From: Bacillota bacterium | GTDB taxonomy: Bacteria; Bacillota; Dehalobacteriia; UBA4068 | Length of the DNA stretch: 6,944 bases | Assembly: GCA_030528765.1 (NCBI GenBank) | Contig: JAUMYD010000100.1 | Coordinates: 1 to 6,944, forward strand | Direction: 5' to 3' | Shown here: positions 1-5,127 of the stretch, piece by piece | Position numbering within the stretch: the first letter of the stretch is position 1 | Layout: every line of letters begins with the position of its first letter | Notes under the pieces: generated by a model | What the model saw: the letters and a program-made list of their open reading frames with translations, nothing else | The model's database searches: none | Told to the model about the DNA's origin: nothing | Made by a program: the position numbers and the translations under genes

Positions 1-525
1 ACCGGAGAAACCTCCAGCGAGATGAGTTATGTGGATGCTTCCGGTCTTACCCTTTCCGATATGGGTTCGATGGGTGGGAGCTTTGGCGGCGGCGGTGCAC
101 CGGACAGAGATGATAACAACAGGAACTTTGGTGACCGTGGCGCAACGGATAATACCACTTCTCCGAAGCTCAATGCGGAGGCAGGCACTTTTACCGCGGA
201 CATGAATATACAGGGAACTTCTGCATTCACAGCAGAGGATACACTGCAGAATGGAGAAATGCCTGAGGGCCGCGTGCCATCTCAAATCTCGGGAGACTTT
301 GGCGGCAGCTCCCCCGGCCGATCCGCTGATGAAACAGAAAGCACAATTTCGGATGATTCGGCTAACAACAATCGATCCTTCCCGGGCGATATGCAGATGT
401 CCGGAAACCCAGGTCTGAACGATATGGACGAAGCAGGCTCAAGCAGCAGCGATTGGATATGGTTCGCCGGGTCTGTGCTGGTGCTTGCTGAGGGTCTGAT
501 TATTGCAAAACTATATAAGCATTAA
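1..525 (+). CDS. C-terminal part of a CotH-kinase-like, membrane-anchored surface protein (5' truncated)
   Basis: The reading frame is open at the left edge and ends at TAA 523-525, giving 174 visible residues; the start and any enzymatic domain are off-window. The visible part is low-complexity and rich in Gly, Ser, Asp and Asn, with a Gly-rich patch (SFGGGGAPDRDD) near residues 27-38, no cysteine and many acidic residues. A Ser run (SSSSD) then leads into one hydrophobic segment (about residues 152-170, WIWFAGSVLVLAEGLIIA) and a short basic tail KLYKH. Positive charge after the helix predicts the tail inside and the bulk of the protein outside. The pattern of DASGLTLSDMGSMGG, a Gly-rich linker and a C-terminal helix resembles tails I know from clostridial CotH-kinase-family proteins, which phosphorylate surface or spore-coat proteins. 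This is inferred from the tail alone. Any Gly-rich, C-terminally anchored surface protein remains possible. Confidence 0.55.
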   Translation, partial: TGETSSEMSYVDASGLTLSDMGSMGGSFGGGGAPDRDDNNRNFGDRGATDNTTSPKLNAEAGTFTADMNIQGTSAFTAEDTLQNGEMPEGRVPSQISGDFGGSSPGRSADETESTISDDSANNNRSFPGDMQMSGNPGLNDMDEAGSSSSDWIWFAGSVLVLAEGLIIAKLYKH

Positions 526-540
526 GGAGCAACAAACCGC

Positions 541-728
541 GCCAAAGGGAAATCTTTATCCAAAGTAACCCCTCATGTCTGCAGACACGCTTTCTGTTCC
601 ACTATGGCGGAATCCGGCATAGATCCAAGACTCTGCAGTATATAATGGGTCATATGGCGATGAATGTCCGAACCTATTTGTAATTCGGTGACACACGTGC
701 AGAGTTGTTCCGAGCAGCTGAGGCCTGA
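541..728 (+). pseudogene. Relict C-terminus of a Tn916-type tyrosine recombinase (integrase)
   Basis: Starting 15 bp after the preceding stop codon, frame 1 reads KVTPHVCRHAFCSTMAESGI (562-621), followed by DPR. This matches the conserved TPHVCRHTFCSNMAxxGMxP block of phage and conjugative-element integrases, including the catalytic His-x-x-Arg-His. After 630 the frame is lost by an apparent 1-base deletion. Frame 3 then continues LQYIMGHMAMNVRTYL (633-680), matching the LQYLMGH...MNVYTH block. It is interrupted by TAA at 681-683 and continues FGDTRAELFRAAEA to TGA at 726-728. About four codons between MGH and MNV are missing relative to the usual spacing, and the catalytic Tyr position in MNVYTH reads Arg. 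No start codon or N-terminal two thirds is present. The frameshift, stop, internal deletion and truncation make it non-functional. In Tn916-like elements int lies at one end, so an attachment junction is expected nearby. Confidence 0.85.
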
Positions 729-736
729 TGATCTCC

Positions 737-762
737 ATTGGTAAAGAGCGTTTTTTGCCAAT
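737..762. repeat. Inverted repeat just past the integrase relict
   Basis: The 9-bp arms ATTGGTAAA (737-745) and TTTGCCAAT (754-762) pair with one G-T wobble around an 8-nt loop. There is no T-run after it, so it is not a good terminator. Lying 9 bp past the last codon of the integrase relict, it could be part of the end of the former element or an att-region structure. The function is unknown. Confidence 0.35.
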
Positions 763-828
763 ATGCAGGGAAAAGCATGAGAAAATACGGGAAGGTCAGA
801 GAACTGATTTATGCATAATGTAAAAGGG

Positions 829-857
829 AACCAGCTCGGAAATGGGCTGGTTTCTTT
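829..857 (+). terminator. Terminator-like hairpin in the relict region
   Basis: AACCAGCTC (829-837) pairs with GGGCTGGTT (844-852), one T-G wobble, with a 6-nt loop GGAAAT. The tail is TCTTT (853-857), a moderate rather than strong T-run. It could have closed the transcript of the lost element or the upstream surface-protein gene. No U-rich tract as good as those at 1358-1363 or 3240-3245 follows, so efficiency is uncertain. Confidence 0.5.
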
Positions 858-862
858 ATGGG

Positions 863-1200
863 TAAAATTGCCGATGAATCACATGAGCATTGATAAAAAT
901 ACGATCTTTCTGCTATTTATAATGGTTTGAAAGAATGGAGCGAGGAGAAAGGACACCTGCTAAATATAAAGCTTATCTGGACTATTTTAGGATTGCCTTG
1001 AATAAGTTGTGCGGAAAGAGCCTTTCGGTCAGAGAAGTGTTCGTGATATCAAAAAATCGAATGCGAAGCTGTGGTTCAACAAGCTGTTTGATGACGGTTT
1101 GAAGAAAAGTGGAGAATTCCTTTCTTTAAAAATTCACCTTATTCGATTTCGCTGTCAGCTGTTCCACTGTCTTTGGGGAATCCAGAAATAAATTCATAAG
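863..1200. other. Non-coding or decayed stretch, no recognisable gene
   Basis: No ORF here has a convincing ribosome-binding site or a family I recognise. The best coding trace is a 55-codon frame at 935-1102 (begins MERGERTPAKYKAYLDYF), preceded by a perfect TATAAT at 918-923 that lacks a -35 element at usual spacing. A different frame over 1009-1191 carries a plausible soluble stretch (NAKLWFNKLFDDGLKKSGEF, 1066-1125). Two partly overlapping frames, each plausible over part of its length, would fit one frameshifted old gene, but I cannot name a family. The stretch lies between the integrase relict and the next promoter and looks more AT-rich than the genes after it, as expected of accessory DNA. 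I see no tRNA-like cloverleaf or direct-repeat array. Confidence 0.4.
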
Positions 1201-1246
1201 GTCTTTGCTGTTTTTTGACAAAATTTTTTATTTTATTTGAATAGCA

Positions 1247-1275
1247 TTGACAGCAAAAAAGAAGAGGAGTATGAT
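1247..1275 (+). promoter_or_regulatory. Sigma-A type promoter for the MFS leader and gene
   Basis: TTGACA (1247-1252, perfect -35), a 17-bp spacer, then TATGAT (1270-1275, five of six for the -10). Transcription would start near 1282, giving a leader of about 115 nt before the MFS start codon. A second TTGACA at 1215-1220 has no good -10 at 16-18 bp. Confidence 0.78.
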
Positions 1276-1281
1276 AAATAA

Positions 1282-1363
1282 GCAAGGCAAAAGCACAGTT
1301 TTTTCCTTTGCTGTGCGGCTTTGATCCGCTTTTTCGTCCGGCTTTGGCCGGGCGGTATTTTTT
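1282..1363 (+). promoter_or_regulatory. Structured 5' leader, putative transcription attenuator upstream of the MFS gene
   Basis: Between the predicted transcription start and the transporter's ribosome-binding site the RNA can form three successive hairpins. The first is GCACAG/CTGTGC (1293-1298 with 1311-1316). The second is a small GCGG/CCGC stem (1315-1318 with 1326-1329) followed by five T. The third is a GC-rich stem followed by six T (1335-1363, listed separately as the terminator). The first two share residues 1315-1316 and cannot both form fully. A terminator placed between a strong promoter and its gene is the usual layout of attenuators, riboswitches and antibiotic-induced leaders. 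I do not recognise a known riboswitch class. A constitutive leaky terminator, or a short standalone RNA, is the alternative. Confidence 0.5.
1335..1363 (+). terminator. Intrinsic terminator inside the MFS leader
   Basis: Stem CGTCCGGC (1335-1342) and GCCGGGCG (1347-1354), one T-G wobble, loop TTTG, then GTA and six T (1358-1363). It sits 17 bp before the MFS ribosome-binding site and downstream of the promoter at 1247, so it would stop most transcripts unless it is prevented from folding. It is also the reason not to start the MFS protein at the in-frame TTG at 1321. Confidence 0.72.
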
Positions 1364-1380
1364 GCGGTATTTTCCAAAAT

Positions 1381-1385
1381 GGAGA
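1381..1385 (+). promoter_or_regulatory. Ribosome-binding site that decides the MFS start
   Basis: GGAGA lies 10 nt before ATG 1396. The in-frame TTG at 1321 lies upstream of the terminator hairpin, and ATG 1408 has only AT-rich sequence before it, so 1396 is the best-supported start. Confidence 0.6.
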
Positions 1386-1395
1386 CACTAGGTCA

Positions 1396-2670
1396 ATGCA
1401 TTTTAAAATGGCTCATCTATGGCATATCCAAACAAAGCATGAGGCAAGGCAGCCCAGGCAGGATCACCGGCAGCATGGTGATGCTCCCCTGTGGACAAGA
1501 GATTTTTTTGCCATCGCTATCATAAATCTTTTTGTTCTCAGCAGCGGAAACATGCTGATTCCCACCTTTCCTTTTTATTTGAAGGAGTTGGGTGGTTCGG
1601 AATTCATCGTTGGCCTGGCTGCCTCCCTTTATTCTATTGCTTCCATGGTCATGCGGCCGGTAGCCGGCTGGATCCTGGATCATAAGGGGAGGAAAGGGAT
1701 CTTTTATGTGGGGGTCATCGGTATTATTCTGGTGACCTTGGGCTATAATTTCATGGCCACCATCCCGGCTCTGATCCTCTTTCGTGTGCTGCACGGTTTT
1801 ATGACTTCTGCTGCCAATACCTCCTGCAGCACAAATGCCTGCGATATCGTTCCCCGGGCCCGCTTTGCAGAGGGTATGGGGATGTTTGGTCTGACGAATT
1901 CCCTGGCTATGGCCATTGCCCCGGCGATGGGGCAGGTCGTCATGGAGGAGATGGGCTTCCACCCGCTTTTCTGCTGCTGCACCCTGCTGGGCATTATCTC
2001 TCTTCTCTGCCTTAGAAAGCTGAAGATCAAGGTAGATATGAAGTCTGTTCCGCGCCGCTCCGGATCGATCCCGCTGCGGCATCGTTTGGCATCCATTTTC
2101 CACAAGGATGCTCTTCCTGCCTCCCTTGTGCTTTTCCTGGCTATGATCCCGGCCGGCGCAATCTCCTCTTTCGTAGCCCTTTTTGCGGCTGAGGAGAATA
2201 TGGGCGTGGGTGCAGTCTATTTTCTGATGCAGGCCGTAGGAACGGGGACGGCTCGTCTTTTCAGCGGGCAGCTGGCAGATCGGAAGGGGGAAGGCCCCAT
2301 GATCTACCTTTCTTCTGCACTGTATATTGTGGGCTTGTTCCTCATCATTTTCGGACGCATCCCCTTCATGCTTTATGCTTCTGCTTTGCTTTATGGCTGG
2401 GCTTTGGGCCTGAGTCTGCCTGCCATTCAGACGATGGCAGTGCGCATCGTCCCGAAAGAGGAGCGCGGCTCTGCTTCCTCTACCTATCTTTGCTCCTATG
2501 ATATTGGCTGGGCACTGGGCGGCCTGCTGGGCGGCGTTTTTGTTACGGCGGTGGGGTACAGAGCCATGTTTTCCATTCTGGGCATTGGTGTTCTTGCTTC
2601 CCTGGCACTCTACCATTTCTGGGCCAGAAATACCAGGTCTGCTTTCCGAAATCTGCCAAAAAATATATAA
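1396..2670 (+). CDS. Major facilitator superfamily transporter, efflux type
   Basis: A 424-residue polytopic inner-membrane protein of usual MFS length. The first membrane span begins near residue 37 (FFAIAIINLFVLSSGNMLIP). The loop 2-3 motif A is clear: GWILDHKGRKG at 91-101, with the conserved Asp95, Arg99 and Lys100. The degenerate second copy GQLADRKGEG is at 291-300. A motif-B-like Arg (FRVLHG, Arg130) lies in the fourth span. Overall the protein resembles the Bacillus YwoG/YfkF-like transporters usually annotated as drug or small-molecule efflux; the substrate cannot be told from sequence. The N-terminus is odd: about 31 hydrophilic, His-rich residues precede LWTRDFF, where relatives usually start only a few residues upstream. 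The gene has its own promoter and a leader terminator, so expression is probably conditional. No strong terminator is seen in the 151 bp before ridA. Confidence 0.9.
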   Translation: MHFKMAHLWHIQTKHEARQPRQDHRQHGDAPLWTRDFFAIAIINLFVLSSGNMLIPTFPFYLKELGGSEFIVGLAASLYSIASMVMRPVAGWILDHKGRKGIFYVGVIGIILVTLGYNFMATIPALILFRVLHGFMTSAANTSCSTNACDIVPRARFAEGMGMFGLTNSLAMAIAPAMGQVVMEEMGFHPLFCCCTLLGIISLLCLRKLKIKVDMKSVPRRSGSIPLRHRLASIFHKDALPASLVLFLAMIPAGAISSFVALFAAEENMGVGAVYFLMQAVGTGTARLFSGQLADRKGEGPMIYLSSALYIVGLFLIIFGRIPFMLYASALLYGWALGLSLPAIQTMAVRIVPKEERGSASSTYLCSYDIGWALGGLLGGVFVTAVGYRAMFSILGIGVLASLALYHFWARNTRSAFRNLPKNI

Positions 2671-2821
2671 ATCTTTTCTGAATGATTGTATTCCGGAAAG
2701 CTTTTTGCTAAAATAAAGGCAGAAAGAAAGATTTCTTTTGAAGGCTGTTTTTATGTTGTGGGCTCGTTTTGATGCCGCCCCTTCCGCTTTTATGAATTTT
2801 TATTAAAAAGGAGATCCTAAA

Positions 2822-3196
2822 ATGAACAAACTCGCAGTCAGCACGGACAAAGCCCCTGCCGCTATCGGTCCCTATTCTCAGGGCATGACCTTTGGTGATC
2901 TCGTTTTTACCAGCGGCCAGATCCCCTATACGCCAGATGGTAAGATTAGTGAAGATATTTCTGAGCAGACCCGCCAGAGCCTGGAAAATGTGAAGGCTAT
3001 TCTGGAAGCAGCAGGCAGCTCCCTAGATAAAGTTATTAAATGTACTGTATTTATTACGGATATGAACCAGTTTGCTGCCATCAATGAAGTGTATGCGCAG
3101 TATTTTAGCGCACCCTTCCCGGCCCGCAGCTGCGTGCAGGTGGCTTATCTGCCCAAAGGTGTCAATATCGAAATCGAAGCAATTGCCTATAAATAA
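2822..3196 (+). CDS. ridA: RidA family 2-iminobutanoate/2-iminopropanoate deaminase
   Basis: A 124-residue soluble protein, full length for the YjgF/YER057c/UK114 family. These trimeric enzymes hydrolyse reactive enamines and imines, such as 2-aminoacrylate released by PLP-dependent dehydratases, to 2-oxoacids and ammonia, protecting other PLP enzymes in the cytoplasm. Visible family marks are AIGPYSQG (Tyr18), FTSGQIP (Ser31-Gly32), the long helix after ISEDISEQTRQSLENV, PARSCVQVAYLPKG with the carboxylate-binding Arg102, and the terminal IEIEAIA with Glu119. The start is set by an excellent Shine-Dalgarno site AAAAAGGAG (2805-2813), 8 nt before ATG. The gene ends at a strong terminator and is 151 bp from the MFS gene, so it is probably transcribed alone or by read-through. 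Its promoter is not clear; the best match (TTGATG, 16 bp, TATGAA ending at 2796) is weak and too near the ribosome-binding site. Confidence 0.96.
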   Translation: MNKLAVSTDKAPAAIGPYSQGMTFGDLVFTSGQIPYTPDGKISEDISEQTRQSLENVKAILEAAGSSLDKVIKCTVFITDMNQFAAINEVYAQYFSAPFPARSCVQVAYLPKGVNIEIEAIAYK

Positions 3197-3210
3197 TTTC
3201 TGCTCTCTGA

Positions 3211-3245
3211 AGCCGGAGCTAAGTTTGCTTAGCTCCGGCTTTTTT
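3211..3245 (+). terminator. Strong intrinsic terminator after ridA
   Basis: A perfect 13-bp stem AGCCGGAGCTAAG (3211-3223) and CTTAGCTCCGGCT (3228-3240) with a TTTG tetraloop, running into six T (3240-3245). It separates ridA from the downstream operon. Confidence 0.97.
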
Positions 3246-3255
3246 CTCCTGCCTT

Positions 3256-3289
3256 CCCCGTTCCGTGAGCTGCCGCAACGGGGTTGCGG
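3256..3289 (+). repeat. Two mutually exclusive hairpins between terminator and promoter
   Basis: CCGCAAC (3273-3279) pairs with GTTGCGG (3283-3289) around GGG, and seven T follow from 3295. Alternatively CCCCGTT (3256-3262) pairs with AACGGGG (3277-3283) around a 14-nt loop. The two share 3277-3283, so only one can form. The first could be a backup terminator for ridA read-through. The function is unproven. Confidence 0.35.
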
Positions 3290-3323
3290 TTGTGCTTTTT
3301 TGAACACAAAACCAGGGGTTTGG

Positions 3324-3332
3324 TGATATAAT
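3324..3332 (+). promoter_or_regulatory. Extended -10 promoter of the ymdB operon
   Basis: TGATATAAT combines the TG extension (3324-3325) with a perfect TATAAT (3327-3332). The nearest -35-like hexamer, TTGAAC (3300-3305), is 21 bp away, too far to count, so the extended -10 would carry recognition. The start would be near 3339, about 29 nt before the ymdB ATG. Confidence 0.78.
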
Positions 3333-3367
3333 ACTAGCAGATTCGCTTTAAAGAAACGGAGTAAGGC

Positions 3368-4150
3368 ATGCGCATATTGTTTATTGGAGATATTGTTGGT
3401 TCTCCCGGGCGCAGAATGGTACTGAATGAGCTGCCCCGGATTTTGGATGAGGAAAAAATAGATTTTACCATTGCCAATGGGGAGAACGTGACCAATGGAA
3501 ATGGGATCAACAGGCAGAGCTTCGATGATCTGGTGGCCGGCGGTGTGGATTGCTTCACCATGGGCAATCATATTTGGGATAATAAGGATATTTACCGTTT
3601 TATCGATCATGAGCCCAGGCTGGTCCGGCCGGCTAATTTTCATCCTTCCCGGCCTGGTGCCCCCTGGCGGAAATTTCAACTGGGAGAGGAAAGCCTGATT
3701 GTCAGCAATCTGGTGGGCAGGATCTTTATGCCGGCAGTGGATTGCCCCTTTGCCACGGCAGACCGCCTTTTGGAGGAATGGAAGCCGGAGAAGGCGGTGG
3801 TCTTTCTGGATTTTCATGCCGAGGCAACCAGCGAGAAAATGGCCCTGGGATGGCATCTGGATGGGCGCATCTCTGCGCTGGTGGGGACGCACACCCATAT
3901 CCAGACCAATGACCCAAGAGTTCTGCCTCGTGGAACCGGTTATTTGACGGATGCCGGCATGACGGGCCCCCGGGATTCGGTTTTGGGCGTTGAAAAGGAG
4001 ATCATTCTGGAGCGTTTCCGCACCGGCTACAGCCCACGCTTTCAGCCGGCCACCGGCGACCTGCAGTTTAACGGTGTAATATTTGATATTGGAAAAGATC
4101 GTCGCTGCACAGAAGTAAGAACCATAAATTTCTGGCTTCCTTCTCTTTAG
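3368..4150 (+). CDS. ymdB: YmdB-type metallophosphoesterase (TIGR00282 family)
   Basis: A 260-residue cytoplasmic enzyme, the usual length for the family. In Bacillus subtilis YmdB is a di-metal phosphodiesterase acting on cyclic nucleotides and is needed for the switch from motility to biofilm. All metal ligands are visible: Asp8 in FIGDIVG, Glu39 and Asn40 in NGENVTNG, Asn67 (with His68) in MGNHIWD, His150 in DFHAEATSEK, and His175 and His177 in VGTHTHIQTND. The GMTGPRDSVLG block also fits the family. GGAG (3358-3361) lies 6 nt before ATG. It is probably the first gene of an operon with the dipeptidase and PHP genes; its frequent partner RNase Y is not next to it on the left. The C-terminal 20 residues (after VIFDIG) look less conserved than the rest. 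Confidence 0.93.
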   Translation: MRILFIGDIVGSPGRRMVLNELPRILDEEKIDFTIANGENVTNGNGINRQSFDDLVAGGVDCFTMGNHIWDNKDIYRFIDHEPRLVRPANFHPSRPGAPWRKFQLGEESLIVSNLVGRIFMPAVDCPFATADRLLEEWKPEKAVVFLDFHAEATSEKMALGWHLDGRISALVGTHTHIQTNDPRVLPRGTGYLTDAGMTGPRDSVLGVEKEIILERFRTGYSPRFQPATGDLQFNGVIFDIGKDRRCTEVRTINFWLPSL

Positions 4151-4152
4151 TG

Positions 4153-4168
4153 TTCCGGTGATCCGGAA
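4153..4168 (+). repeat. Small stem-loop between ymdB and the dipeptidase gene
   Basis: TTCCGG (4153-4158), loop TGAT, CCGGAA (4163-4168), a perfect 6-bp stem three bases after the ymdB stop. No T-run follows, so it is not a terminator. It could stabilise or mark processing of the operon mRNA, or be chance. Confidence 0.3.
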
Positions 4169-4202
4169 AAGATCGGGAAGCAGAATGAAAGGAGAATCAT
4201 TC

Positions 4203-5126
4203 ATGCGCGTAGATTGTCACTGTGATACGATCATGAAATATGCGGAATACAGCAGCCTGGAATCCTTGCCCCATGCTCACATTGATTTCCGGAGGATCCG
4301 GGAACATCTTGATCTTTCCTTTTTCGCCATCTGGCTGGATCAGGAAAACTGCCCGGCAGAGCTTTCCTCTGAATTTCGCCGGCTGCAGGGCCTGCTGTTG
4401 GAGGATCTTTCCCGGCAGCAGGGGATCGATCTTCTGCTGTGGCGTGAACAGCTGGAGGCACCGGAGAAAAAGCTGATCCTCCTCTCCATGGAGGGGGCAG
4501 AGCCGCTGGGCGAGGATTGGCAGGGGAATTTGCAGGAGTTTTATCAGAAGGGCATGCGGGCGATCGGCCTCACCTGGAACTATGTGACCCGTTTTTCCGG
4601 CAGCAATATGCAGGGGGGTGGATTGACGGAAGAGGGAAGAGAGCTGGTTCGCCGCTGCAATGATATGGGGATTCTTCTGGATGCTGCACATATCAGCGAG
4701 GAGGGGCTGGATGATCTGCTGGCCTGCTCTCGGCATCCCATCATCGATTCGCATACCGTTTGCGCCTCTGTCTGCAATGATTGGCCCCGCTCCATCAATG
4801 ACCGCCAGCTGATCGCTTTGGCAGAAAAGGGAGGCGTGGCTGCCATGACTATGGTGCCGGAGTTTCTGGGTGGCTCTGCGGATCTGGAGCAGTTCTGCAG
4901 GCATGTGGAATATGCAGTGGGCCTGATCGGCAGTCGGCATGTTGCCCTGGGCGGGGATTATGACGGTGCGGATCTGCATCCGGAGCTGGCCGGAATACAG
5001 CATTTGCCCATGGTTTACGAAAGATTGCGGCAGCGGGGAATGGCCGCGGCAGATCTGCAGCAGATCATGGGTGAGAGCGTTGTGACTTTGCTGCGGCAGA
5101 TTTTGCCGGAGCAGCAGGGAGAATAA
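4203..5126 (+). CDS. Membrane-dipeptidase family (M19) metallopeptidase
   Basis: A 307-residue protein of the renal-dipeptidase/COG2355 amidohydrolase family, zinc enzymes that split dipeptides, in some members with a D-residue. The expected metal and substrate residues are present: His6 and Asp8 in DCHCDT, bridging Glu97 in SMEGAEPL, His163 in AAHIS, His184 in IDSHT, substrate-binding Arg196 in PRSINDRQL, and Asp252 in GGDYDG. No signal peptide or lipobox is seen, so it should be cytoplasmic, unlike the anchored mammalian enzyme. ATG 4203 is preferred over upstream in-frame starts (4158, 4185) because AAAGGAG (4188-4194) lies 8 nt before it and the HxD motif normally sits at the very N-terminus. 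It follows ymdB by 52 nt and is 1 nt from the next gene, so co-transcription and coupling are likely. The exact dipeptide substrate is not predictable. Confidence 0.92.
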   Translation: MRVDCHCDTIMKYAEYSSLESLPHAHIDFRRIREHLDLSFFAIWLDQENCPAELSSEFRRLQGLLLEDLSRQQGIDLLLWREQLEAPEKKLILLSMEGAEPLGEDWQGNLQEFYQKGMRAIGLTWNYVTRFSGSNMQGGGLTEEGRELVRRCNDMGILLDAAHISEEGLDDLLACSRHPIIDSHTVCASVCNDWPRSINDRQLIALAEKGGVAAMTMVPEFLGGSADLEQFCRHVEYAVGLIGSRHVALGGDYDGADLHPELAGIQHLPMVYERLRQRGMAAADLQQIMGESVVTLLRQILPEQQGE

Positions 5127-5127
5127 A

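Noticed and set aside
1271..1324. A 17-codon upstream ORF (MINKQGKSTVFSFAVRL) as a leader peptide for the MFS attenuator.
   Set aside because: Its ATG lies inside the predicted -10 element, upstream of the expected transcription start, and the GAGGAG before it is only 1 nt from the ATG. It would only be translated if an earlier promoter is used.
1321..1395. Longer MFS protein starting at TTG 1321.
   Set aside because: The extra codons run through the terminator hairpin and its T-run, no ribosome-binding site precedes TTG, and the translated segment does not look like an MFS N-terminus.
1379..1525. A 48-codon ORF overlapping the MFS N-terminal region in another frame.
   Set aside because: No ribosome-binding site and no recognisable product; mentioned only because it bears on the possible frameshift at the transporter's start.
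1417..2616. Long minus-strand frame of 399 codons opposite the MFS gene.
   Set aside because: It is a shadow of the MFS coding strand: low-complexity Gln/His/Arg/Ser-rich product, no family resemblance. The same holds for the long minus-strand frames at 3023-4204, 4197-5234 and 5065-5700.
2722..2749. Possible terminator after the MFS gene (GAAAGAA/TTCTTTT hairpin before a T-run).
   Set aside because: The stem is almost all A-T with a wobble, and the five T come too far from it to act as an intrinsic terminator.
2769..2796. Promoter for ridA (TTGATG, 16 bp, TATGAA).
   Set aside because: Both hexamers are only partial matches, and the start site would fall almost on the ribosome-binding site.
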